Shown piece after piece: positions 1-6,530 of a DNA stretch of 9,125 nt; position 1 is the first letter of the stretch, and each line of letters opens with the position of its first letter. A program made the translations under genes and the position numbers. The DNA is from JBBSGA01 sp038254585 (GTDB lineage: Bacteria; Chloroflexota; Chloroflexia; Chloroflexales; Kallotenuaceae), in the NCBI GenBank assembly GCA_038254585.1, contig JBBSGA010000257.1, positions 1 through 9,125 of the forward strand. The letters are read 5' to 3'. The notes under the pieces are model-generated. The model did no database searches. It was not told where the DNA came from and saw only the letters and a program-made list of their open reading frames with translations.

Positions 1-330
1 GAGAATGCCGCGAAGTATGCTCCCGCAGAGTCAGGCCCCGTGATTCTATCGGCTGCCGTGGACGCGACCCAGGATCAGCCCGCCACGGTACGGATTTGCG
101 TGCGCGACCATGGTCCGGGTGTGACCCCCGACGATCTCGATCGGCTCTTTCAGCGGCAATATCGGACGCCCGACGCCGAAACACGGGGAGTTCGAGGTAC
201 CGGCCTGGGCTTGTATATCGTCCGCCAGATTATCGAAGCACATGCCGGCCATGTCCGGGCGGAAAATGCCGATGGGGGCGGGCTCCAGGTCTGCCTCGAG
301 CTCCCGCAGCACGTTACATCTGCCCCATAA
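1..330 (+). CDS. Sensor histidine kinase, C-terminal ATPase domain (5' truncated)
   Basis: The frame is open from the first base, so the gene begins outside the window; 109 residues remain. They make up most of a HATPase_c (GHKL) domain, which binds ATP and phosphorylates the kinase's own histidine. Seen in order: the N-box ENAAKYAP at the very start, the G1 box DHGPGV around residue 38, an F-box-like LFQRQYR around residue 50, and the G2 box RGTGLGLYIV around residue 66, then a beta-strand ending (LQVCLELP) and a short tail. These are standard two-component kinase motifs and all key residues are intact. The dimerisation/phosphoacceptor domain and any sensor domain lie upstream and cannot be seen. 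No response regulator follows: the stop codon lies 17 bases inside the convergent neighbour, so any partner must be upstream or elsewhere. Confidence 0.93.
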   Translation, partial: ENAAKYAPAESGPVILSAAVDATQDQPATVRICVRDHGPGVTPDDLDRLFQRQYRTPDAETRGVRGTGLGLYIVRQIIEAHAGHVRAENADGGGLQVCLELPQHVTSAP

Positions 331-1342
331 ACCCCATCAAAGCTTCACGAGCCTGATCGAGTGCCGGGAGTCGGGTTGCCACGCGCAGCTTGATGCCAAG
401 AATGTCGGCTGCCGGTGCCAGTAAGTCGCGGAGCTCAGGGGAGCGCACGGCGATCTCGCGGGGAAGTGCGCTCATCTGCGTAATGAGCGTGGGCAGCTGG
501 CCTTGATAGGTCGTGCGCCACTCCTCGGGGCCGGAGAGCGTGGGGGATAGCACCATGCCGCTGGCCTTATCGACGAACAGGCAGACCATCGGGTAGTACG
601 GCCGCTGATCCGGCCGCTCCTGGACGCCCTGGGGACTGTAGAAGCAGTCGCTTTCCCAGGCTCCGCGGCGTGGCAACTTGGCTTGCTTGAGGCGCTGAGG
701 GAGTACCTCATCGCCGAGCGGCGCCGGTGGTGGCGCCGGTTGCGACAGATCGGGCGTATGCCAGGTGTCGCGCCAGACGCCGTGCTCCGCGACACGTACA
801 AGAAGCTGCCCTTCGACTGGCGGGTCGAGCAATGCCTCGTCCTCCTCGAAGTGCTGCGCGACTTCGCACGTCTGATGCAGGGCGAGGGTGAGGAAACGCG
901 CCTCACGACCGGAGAGATACCAGGGTACGTAACCGGGGGTATAGTTCCGGAACTGCGGCCACGCGTTGCGGCCGCGGTATTTCAAACCAAGGGCCTTGAT
1001 CTGATCGCGGTCGCGCTTGGAGAGGAGCTCACGATCTTCGAACGAGGCCATGAGGCAGTGCTGCACAAACATCATGCCGATATCGGGCGGCGAGACCTCC
1101 CCCTCCGCCAGGCGGACGAGGCCGCGCAGACCATCGTCGCTCAGGTAGAGGCCGAGCGCGAAATGCTCGCCCAAGTTACCCATCACACAGCAATAGCCGA
1201 TCTCACCGGTCTCAGGGTTGCGCACGCCGAAGATGTCAGAGTCAAGCATCCATTCCCACGGCGCGAGCTGTTTGAAGGTGCCGGCGGCGCGATACAGGTC
1301 GCGCCATTCCTGCTCGGTTGGATCAAGTGTACGCTCAGGCAT
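314..1342 (-). CDS. Conserved protein of unknown function, DUF7309/DUF6930-like
   Basis: A 342-residue protein with no signal peptide or membrane segment, so probably cytosolic. The N-terminal part (about residues 10-190) has the pattern W-x-x-L-Y-x-A-A-x-x-F-K-x-L-x-P-W-x-W-M followed by FGVRNPETGEIGYCCVMG and GEHFALGLYLS. From memory this matches the family named DUF7309. A Pro-rich linker (residues 199-209) leads to a second domain (about 245-340) resembling DUF6930, with PMVCLFVDKASGMVLSP and a late LGIKLRVATRLPAL. The family names are recalled, not searched; the function is unknown. Start choice is firm: an AAGGAG ribosome binding site (minus strand, 1351-1356) sits 8 bases before the ATG. 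It lies 119 bases downstream of guaB on the same strand with no convincing terminator between, so read-through from guaB is plausible. Its 3' end overlaps the histidine kinase gene tail to tail. Confidence 0.8.
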   Translation of the reverse strand: MPERTLDPTEQEWRDLYRAAGTFKQLAPWEWMLDSDIFGVRNPETGEIGYCCVMGNLGEHFALGLYLSDDGLRGLVRLAEGEVSPPDIGMMFVQHCLMASFEDRELLSKRDRDQIKALGLKYRGRNAWPQFRNYTPGYVPWYLSGREARFLTLALHQTCEVAQHFEEDEALLDPPVEGQLLVRVAEHGVWRDTWHTPDLSQPAPPPAPLGDEVLPQRLKQAKLPRRGAWESDCFYSPQGVQERPDQRPYYPMVCLFVDKASGMVLSPTLSGPEEWRTTYQGQLPTLITQMSALPREIAVRSPELRDLLAPAADILGIKLRVATRLPALDQAREALMGFMGQM

Positions 1343-1461
1343 GATCTGTACTCCTTGGCAGGCAGCTGGCGTCCAGGTCGCGGCCGCCTTCTCCCGGCGA
1401 TTAGAGGCTCACCTCGGTATATGGAGCTCCACGTCGGGCTATGTTAACACCGGCGAGGGGG
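1343..1461 (-). other. guaB to DUF gene intergenic region
   Basis: This 119-base gap holds the AAGGAG ribosome binding site of the downstream gene (1351-1356). Read on the minus strand, TTAACA is followed 20 bases later by TATACC. The hexamers are fair, but the spacing is too long for a confident promoter. A GAGG/CCTC mini-stem has no T-run, so I do not call a terminator. The absence of a terminator favours partial co-transcription with guaB. Confidence 0.4.
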
Positions 1462-2907
1462 CTATGACACGTCGACGTCGTGGGCACCGCTTTCTTGCCT
1501 CCCGGCCGCCGTGATGGGGATGAACTCGGCAGTGTCCCAGAGCTCGACGATCGACGCGGCGCCCGCATAGCTTAGTCCGGAGCGAAGGCCGCCGACCAAT
1601 TGAAAGATCACATCCTGTACCGGGCCGCGGGCCGGAACCATCGCCTCTACTCCTTCGGGGACAACCCGCTCCCAGTCCTGGGGGTCGACCTCGCGATGTT
1701 GCTCTACTGCTTGCCGGTCGATGTTGGCGGTCAGCGATGCCATACCGCGCACTACTTTGTACCGGCGACCGTTGCGCACGACGCTCGCTCCAGGAGCCTC
1801 ATCTGTTCCGGCCACCATGCTGCCGAGCATGACGCTACTGGCACCCGCGGCGAGCGCCTTGGCGATATCGCCCGACGTGCGGATTCCGCCGTCGGCGATG
1901 ATCGGGACGCCGAACGCGCGTCCGGCTTCAGCACAGTCACCGGTCGCCGTAAGCTGTGGAATCCCGAAGCCGGTCACGATGCGTGTGATGCAGATCGAGC
2001 CGGCGCCAACGCCAACCTTGACCGCGTCGGCACCCGCGGCGACCAGGTCGTGTACGCCTTCGGCGGTCGCCACGTTGCCGCCGATTATTTCCACCTGGGG
2101 AAATTGGGCCTTGAGCGTTTGAACCATCTCAATCGCGGCATCTGAATGGCCGTGGGCGATATCTACCACGAGCGCATCCACGCCGGCGCGAACGCAGGCC
2201 GACGCGCGATCCACATCCGACGGGCGGACGCCGACCGCCGCGGCAACTCGCAGGCGCCCGCGCTCGTCCTTGGTGGCATCCGGCCATTGATCGGCCTTGA
2301 TGACGTCCTGTGCCGTGATAAGTCCATGCAGCTGGCCGGCGCGATCGAAGATTGGCAGCTTCTCAACCCGATGGTGGTGCAGCCGGTCACGTGCTGCTTC
2401 CATCGACGCATCGGGCTCGGTCGTAATAAGCTTGTCGCGCGGCGTCATCACCTCGGATACCGGCCGCTTGGGATCCGGTTCAAAGAGTAGGTCACGGGTG
2501 GTCACCAGCCCAAGCACCTCGCCGTCGTCTGCTTGCACCAGTAAGCCGCCAATATTGTGCTCGGCGAGCAGCACGCGGGCTTCTTGTACGGTCGCATGAC
2601 CGGATATGCTGTGCGGGTTTTCTACCACAAAGCTCTCGGCACGTTTGACGCGGTCGACCTCGGCTGCCTGATGCTCGATGGTCATAAAGCGGTGGATGAC
2701 GCCGATCCCGCCCATGCGGGCCATGGCCATGGCCATGGCCGCCTCGGTGACCGTATCCATGTTGGACGAGACGATGGGGATTGCCAGCGTAATACGTCGA
2801 CTAAACTGCGTGTGGGTATCGACAGCACGGCGCGAGCGAATAGACGAGCGACGCGGGACCAGGAGCACATCGTCAAAGGTCAGGCCGGTTTCAGAGCGGA
2901 TTCTCAT
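1462..2907 (-). CDS. guaB: IMP dehydrogenase family protein with CBS pair (atypical catalytic flap)
   Basis: 481 residues, the usual length of bacterial IMP dehydrogenase, which oxidises IMP to XMP with NAD+ in the committed step of GTP synthesis. Seen: N-terminal LTFDDVLLVP (residues 9-18), SNMDTVTE (48-55), two CBS domains (about 95-205) that in this family bind purine nucleotides, DIAHGHSD (249-256), GGNVAT, the catalytic loop GVGAGSICITR with Cys306 and the potassium-loop glycines 301 and 303, ADGGIRTSGDI (338-348), GSMVAGTDEAPG, YKVVRGMASL (383-392), VPEGVEA (416-422) and a C-terminal QESGAHDV. SICITR is also found in Tritrichomonas foetus IMPDH, so the Thr-to-Ile change is not disabling. 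The oddity is the flap: alignment back from VPEG puts His404-Arg405 where IMPDHs have the Arg-Tyr dyad that activates water. GMP reductases lack that dyad, so GMP reductase activity is an alternative, although the CBS pair and C-terminus look IMPDH-like. An AAAGGA site precedes the ATG. Confidence 0.9.
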   Translation of the reverse strand: MRIRSETGLTFDDVLLVPRRSSIRSRRAVDTHTQFSRRITLAIPIVSSNMDTVTEAAMAMAMARMGGIGVIHRFMTIEHQAAEVDRVKRAESFVVENPHSISGHATVQEARVLLAEHNIGGLLVQADDGEVLGLVTTRDLLFEPDPKRPVSEVMTPRDKLITTEPDASMEAARDRLHHHRVEKLPIFDRAGQLHGLITAQDVIKADQWPDATKDERGRLRVAAAVGVRPSDVDRASACVRAGVDALVVDIAHGHSDAAIEMVQTLKAQFPQVEIIGGNVATAEGVHDLVAAGADAVKVGVGAGSICITRIVTGFGIPQLTATGDCAEAGRAFGVPIIADGGIRTSGDIAKALAAGASSVMLGSMVAGTDEAPGASVVRNGRRYKVVRGMASLTANIDRQAVEQHREVDPQDWERVVPEGVEAMVPARGPVQDVIFQLVGGLRSGLSYAGAASIVELWDTAEFIPITAAGRQESGAHDVDVS

Positions 2908-2921
2908 AAGGATATTCCTTT
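2908..2921 (-). promoter_or_regulatory. guaB ribosome binding site within a small hairpin
   Basis: On the minus strand the sequence before the ATG reads AAAGGA, ATA, TCCTT, ATG. AAGGA (2916-2920) is a good Shine-Dalgarno sequence 8 bases from the start. It is exactly complementary to TCCTT (2908-2912), which directly abuts the ATG, leaving a three-base loop. A 5-bp hairpin could therefore mask the ribosome binding site. The sequence is certain; a regulatory effect is inference. Confidence 0.55.
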
Positions 2922-2967
2922 GCTTGTCCGCAGCGGAGACGGTTGTTCGAGCGGCGTCTGTGGAGAC

Positions 2968-2997
2968 AAGATAGTGGAGCCCTCACACAAACGTCGA
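2968..2997 (-). promoter_or_regulatory. Possible guaB promoter
   Basis: On the minus strand, TCGACG (2992-2997) and TATCTT (2968-2973) are 18 bases apart, each matching four of six positions of the sigma-70 consensus. This would start transcription near 2961 and give a leader of roughly 50 bases. A 10-base perfect palindrome, ACGTCGACGT (2991-3000), overlaps the -35 and could be an operator, but the same word occurs in coding DNA nearby. Weak call. Confidence 0.25.
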
Positions 2998-3129
2998 CGT
3001 GTTTACTCTAGCAGATCCGGCGCGCTCGTCGTCCCGCTACGTAGAGGCGGGGCACAGCGCTGGCTCGCAACCCGAGCCTGGTCCGCAGTCGCCAGGGGCT
3101 GCCATGAAATCGAGCAATGATTGTGCTGC

Positions 3130-3160
3130 GTAGCAGACGATGCTACTACCGGGATGCCCG
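3130..3160. repeat. Pair of small adjacent inverted repeats
   Basis: GTAGCA (3130-3135) and TGCTAC (3141-3146) form a perfect 6-bp stem with a 5-base loop. Three bases later CGGG and CCCG (3150-3160) can form a 4-bp stem with a 3-base loop. There is no T-run, so this is not a clear terminator. It could be an operator or leader structure for the FIST operon, or chance. Confidence 0.3.
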
Positions 3161-3326
3161 TGCAATTATGGATGACGAGCGCGACCGCGGCACGCAATAT
3201 GCTCGCGAGCAGGGGGCGAGTAATCGGCTCGTGATGTGGTTGTGTGCTCAGCGCCACGGCACGCAGGATTCGCCGCCGCTGTGATACGGCATCGAAGTGA
3301 AGCCATTTTCGGGAGGACCCAACCCT

Positions 3327-4493
3327 ATGACCGATGCTGCCGTCGTCTATACCGATCTGGAGGAGAGCGCAGACGCCGGCGCCTTACTTGGGGCACAAAT
3401 CTTAGAGCAACTGGCGGGTGAACCCCCGGATGCGTTGATCCTCTTTGCTTCGCCGAAATATGACTTTGGAAAGCTCATCTCCGCAGTCGAGGCGTCCTGT
3501 CACCCAGCGCTTATCGTCGGATGCTCATCGGCCGGCGAGTTTACGAGCAGTACGCATGGAGTGGAATCCGCGTGCGCGGTTGCGCTACGCTCCTCGGAGA
3601 TGCTCTTTACGGCGGGTATTGGCCACGGACTAAGCGAAGATCCTTCGAGCGCAGCTCGCGAATTAATTGGATCGTTCCGCGGCCTATCAACCCACGACTA
3701 TATCTACCGTTCCGCACTCGTTCTAACCGACGCACTCGCGGGCCACGCAGATAACCTCGTAGAGCAGCTTACACTCCTGACGGCGGGAACCTACCAGCTC
3801 TTTGGCGGCGGCGCGGGCGACGACGGCCGCTTCAGCCAAACACACGTCTTCTATGGACAGGAAGTTGTGAGTGATGCGGCTGTTGCGCTCGAGATTCTGT
3901 CGAACAAGCCGCTCGGCGTCGGCGTGAGCCACGGATGGAGCTTGGCAAGCGCGGGGATGCGTGTGACCGAGGCAGAAGAGATGTGCCTAGTCAGCCTCAA
4001 CGCCACGTCGGCGGTGGAGGTGTTCGAGGACCATGCCGAGGTGACCGGACAGGCATTTGATCGAAGCGATCCGCTGCCATTCTTTCTTCACAACGTCATC
4101 GGCATCGACAATGGCGGCGAGCACAGATTGCGGGTACCCCTCGGAGTCAACGACGATGGCTCGATCGCCTGCGCCGCGGATATTCCGACAGGCGCGATGG
4201 TACGGATCATGAGCGTCACCAGCACGTCGGCCGCGGAAGCCGCGGCCACAGCGACCGAGCGGGCACTCACGCAGATCGAGGGATACCGGCCGAAAGTTGC
4301 CCTATTCTTCGACTGCGTCGCCACACGCCTACGGATGGGCAAGGAGTTCGGGTACGAGCTCGCGGCCGTTCAGGACGCACTCGGCCCGGCGCAGTATGCC
4401 GGCTTCAATACGTATGGGCAGATCGCGCGGGCCGAGGGGCAGTTCAGTGGCTTTCACAATTGTACAGCCGTCGTCTGCGTTATTCCCGAGTGA
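3327..4493 (+). CDS. Stand-alone FIST-domain sensory protein
   Basis: 388 residues covering a FIST_N domain (about residues 34-225) and a FIST_C domain (about 230-375), with little else. Seen: GCSSAGEF (65-72), LFGGGAGDDG (158-167), PLGVGVSHGW (195-204), DCVATRLRMG (329-338), and the terminal FHNCTAVVCVIPE. FIST is a known prokaryotic sensory module predicted to bind small ligands such as amino acids or their derivatives; it is often fused to histidine kinases, chemoreceptors or cyclase-type outputs. Here it is free of any output domain and has no signal peptide or membrane segment, so it should act in the cytosol. The start is the ATG with GGGAGGA 9 bases upstream; a GTG 30 bases earlier is in frame but has no better signal. 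It ends 5 bases before the kinase start, so the two are almost surely one transcript and translationally coupled, and FIST probably feeds ligand information to that kinase (inference). Confidence 0.9.
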   Translation: MTDAAVVYTDLEESADAGALLGAQILEQLAGEPPDALILFASPKYDFGKLISAVEASCHPALIVGCSSAGEFTSSTHGVESACAVALRSSEMLFTAGIGHGLSEDPSSAARELIGSFRGLSTHDYIYRSALVLTDALAGHADNLVEQLTLLTAGTYQLFGGGAGDDGRFSQTHVFYGQEVVSDAAVALEILSNKPLGVGVSHGWSLASAGMRVTEAEEMCLVSLNATSAVEVFEDHAEVTGQAFDRSDPLPFFLHNVIGIDNGGEHRLRVPLGVNDDGSIACAADIPTGAMVRIMSVTSTSAAEAAATATERALTQIEGYRPKVALFFDCVATRLRMGKEFGYELAAVQDALGPAQYAGFNTYGQIARAEGQFSGFHNCTAVVCVIPE

Positions 4494-4498
4494 GACTG

Positions 4499-6268
4499 AT
4501 GCTTGAACGTGTGGTGGCGCTAGCGGATCCTTTGAACCGGCGCGAAGCGGCGCGCGCCCTGGCTACCTATCTTGGTAGTGATGAGCTGATCATCTTCATT
4601 AACGATCCGGAGCTCGGTATCCTCCTCCCGGCGCCCGGCTTTCCTCAGACACTGCCCGGGGGGCGAGCATGGCGGACATTCGTGGAGACCTGTCTCAAAA
4701 CCGGGCGACACGCCGCCGACCTACCATTTCCCGGCCTAGCTACGGCCCGCAGAGCAATAGGCGTTACAGGCACGGGGGGCTCGGTGCTGGTTCTGCTCGG
4801 GGGAAGCCCACGAATGCCCGAGGTCGAGGAGGTGCGCGCAAGCCTCCCGCTGCTCACGGCGGCGTTCCGGGGCGAGCGCGCGGCGCAAATCGCGGAGGGG
4901 CACGCGGCGACCGCCCGGGAAACAGCAGCACAAGCACGCTTACTCGCGGAGTCGCTGGATCTTGCCCGACGGGACGTCCAGCGCGCCCTCGACGAGGCGC
5001 ACGAGGCACGCGCGCGCGCGACATTCGTGGCAGAAGCGAGCGCGCTCTTCAGCGCCTCGCTCGACGTAGAAGCTATTCTGGCCAGCGTGACCCGAATGGT
5101 GGTCCCGCGCTTTGCTCTGCTGTGTTTAGGCTCCGTGACCGACGAGGACCAAAGCGCGCGAAGAGCTGCGCTCGCATATGTGGATCCTGCCAGGCCAGAT
5201 CAGGTGCGGCAGGTGCTTGAGCGCCATACCGTCGACGGGTTGGTTGTGGAGCCGCGCCATCCTGGCACCAGGATCGAGCCCGAATTTCCAGAGGTGCTAC
5301 TGGATCTCATCGCACATGACGAGGAGCATCGGGCTGCTCTTCGAAGCCTCGATATACGTTCCACGGTGGCAGCACCGCTTACGGCTCGTGGACGACTGAT
5401 CGGTTCGCTCTGGTTTGGATCAGGCCCATCCCGGCACCCATTTGCGGCACACGATAGGGAGCTCGTCGAGGATCTGGCCCAGCGGGCGGCGCTGGCGATC
5501 GACAATGCATACCTCTATCAGGGAGCTCAGAAGGCGATCCAGGCGCGGGACGAGTTTCTAACGATCGCCGCGCATGAGCTCAAAACACCGGTTACCTCGC
5601 TGGTTGGCTACACTCAGGTTGTGCAGCGCCGCGCCACACGAGAAAAAACGCTCAGCGAGCGAGATCGGCGTGGGCTTCAGGTCATCGCGGGACAGGCCGA
5701 GCGCTTGTCCCGCTTGATCAATTCGCTCCTCGACGTTTCTCGCATTCAGAGCGGTCACTTTACCCTTAATTGCCGCTCAATCGACCTCTGTGAAGTAATT
5801 CGGGACGTTGCCGACGAAGTGCACCCAATACTGGAACATCACGAGCTCATGCTCGAATGTCCTGACGCACCCGCGCTGATCAATGGAGACGTGCTGCGCC
5901 TGGAGCAGATGCTCCAGAATCTCATTCAAAATGCCATCAAGTACAGTCCCGGTGGTGGGACTATCTTTCTGTCCGTCGAACGGCGGACGGGCGACGTCGC
6001 GATTACGATTAGCGATCAGGGTCTGGGCATCCCCGCGTCAGCAGTGCCACAGCTTTTCCAGCGTTTCTACCGTGCAGACAACATCGCGGGCTCAAACATT
6101 AGCGGAATGGGCATAGGACTGTTTGTGGTCCATGAGATCGTATCCCGGCATGGCGGACGGGTAGAGGTTAACAGCGTCGAAGGGGAAGGCAGCAGCTTTC
6201 GCGTCTACCTTCCGCTGCTGAAGGCGCCGGCTTCCATCTCTACTATCGAGAATGAGGTCGGACGCTAG
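4499..6268 (+). CDS. Soluble GAF-domain sensor histidine kinase
   Basis: 589 residues from the ATG at 4499. An in-frame TTG at 4460 would add 13 residues and overlap the FIST gene, but looks less likely. Order: an N-terminal domain (about 1-125) that looks like a degenerate GAF and contains LGILLPAPGFPQTLPGG; an Ala/Arg/Glu-rich coiled coil (about 125-180); a GAF domain (about 180-340) ending DLAQRAALAIDNAYLY; HisKA (about 348-420) with phosphoacceptor His359 in AAHELKTP; and HATPase_c (about 465-575) with N-box QNAIKYSP (Asn478), G1 DQGLGIP (Asp506) and G2 GMGIGL (536-541). All catalytic motifs are intact. There is no transmembrane segment, so it senses cytosolic cues. No receiver or DNA-binding response regulator is adjacent, making it an orphan kinase in this window. 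Its likely partner upstream is the FIST protein. The ribosome binding site is weak (GAGTGAG across the FIST stop), which fits coupled translation. Confidence 0.93.
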   Translation: MLERVVALADPLNRREAARALATYLGSDELIIFINDPELGILLPAPGFPQTLPGGRAWRTFVETCLKTGRHAADLPFPGLATARRAIGVTGTGGSVLVLLGGSPRMPEVEEVRASLPLLTAAFRGERAAQIAEGHAATARETAAQARLLAESLDLARRDVQRALDEAHEARARATFVAEASALFSASLDVEAILASVTRMVVPRFALLCLGSVTDEDQSARRAALAYVDPARPDQVRQVLERHTVDGLVVEPRHPGTRIEPEFPEVLLDLIAHDEEHRAALRSLDIRSTVAAPLTARGRLIGSLWFGSGPSRHPFAAHDRELVEDLAQRAALAIDNAYLYQGAQKAIQARDEFLTIAAHELKTPVTSLVGYTQVVQRRATREKTLSERDRRGLQVIAGQAERLSRLINSLLDVSRIQSGHFTLNCRSIDLCEVIRDVADEVHPILEHHELMLECPDAPALINGDVLRLEQMLQNLIQNAIKYSPGGGTIFLSVERRTGDVAITISDQGLGIPASAVPQLFQRFYRADNIAGSNISGMGIGLFVVHEIVSRHGGRVEVNSVEGEGSSFRVYLPLLKAPASISTIENEVGR

Positions 6269-6397
6269 CCGCCGCATCCCGGCCGCGGGACCGCGCCGGT
6301 CAGTACTATAGTGGGCCTGCCGAGTGGCTACGATTTGCGCGCATACTGTACAGGGCCATGGCAATCGCTGTAATATATGCAGTCACGCAACCATCAC
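6269..6397. other. Upstream part of the kinase to ftsZ intergenic region
   Basis: Just after the kinase stop, TCCCG (6277-6281) and CGGGA (6286-6290) form a GC-rich stem with a 4-base loop, with an alternative CCGGC/GCCGG pairing, but no T-run follows, so termination is uncertain. CTATAGTGGGC (6306-6316) matches 10 of 11 bases of the ftsZ -10 region at 6420-6430 but lacks a -35. A second weak pair, TGTACA and TAATAT 18 bases apart (6347-6376), could be an extra promoter. No gene is evident. Confidence 0.35.
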
Positions 6398-6426
6398 TTG
6401 ACGGCGCTTTTACGAAGGTCTATAGT
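6398..6426 (+). promoter_or_regulatory. Sigma-70-type promoter of ftsZ
   Basis: TTGACG (6398-6403) and TATAGT (6421-6426) each match five of six consensus positions and are separated by exactly 17 bases. Transcription should start near 6432-6434, leaving a leader of about 97-99 bases before the ftsZ ATG. This is the best promoter in the window and stands out in GC-rich DNA. Confidence 0.75.
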
Positions 6427-6530
6427 AGGCGTTGCAGATCCGCAGCATGCCTTCGAAGCACCGCCGTCGTACACCCGGCGGGTCGACAGGACCGGCGCCA
6501 CCCAAGTTGCGGCCAGAAGGAGATTAGGCC

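Larger units (their letters stand above)
2908..3326. other. Divergent intergenic region between guaB and the FIST operon
   Basis: A 419-base stretch with no gene I can support. Its left end carries the guaB translation signals and a weak guaB promoter candidate. Near the middle are two adjacent small inverted repeats (3130-3160). The right end holds the GGGAGGA ribosome binding site (3311-3317) of the FIST gene. The FIST operon promoter must lie here, but I see no pair of hexamers good enough to name. An 84-codon minus-strand open frame (3003-3257) has no family signature and is probably chance. Confidence 0.5.

Noticed and set aside
683..1447. A 254-codon plus-strand open frame over the DUF gene
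   Set aside because: The opposite strand has a clear ribosome binding site and family-like motifs; this frame has neither.
2721..2738. Three tandem CCATGG units
   Set aside because: They lie inside guaB and encode the Ala-Met run of a conserved helix; codon repetition explains them.
2991..3000. Palindrome ACGTCGACGT recurring at 1469-1478 on the other side of guaB, suggesting flanking operator sites
   Set aside because: A third copy occurs inside the GNAT gene (7840-7849), where it simply encodes Asp-Val-Asp-Val codons, as in the guaB tail; in this GC-rich DNA it is likely a common word.
3003..3257. Possible 84-residue small protein on the minus strand between guaB and FIST
   Set aside because: No family resemblance, no convincing start signal, and it would occupy the region expected to hold the promoters.
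4460..4498. Upstream TTG start for the kinase
   Set aside because: It would overlap the FIST gene by 34 bases; the ATG at 4499 directly after the FIST stop fits coupled translation better, and the extra residues show no conserved feature.
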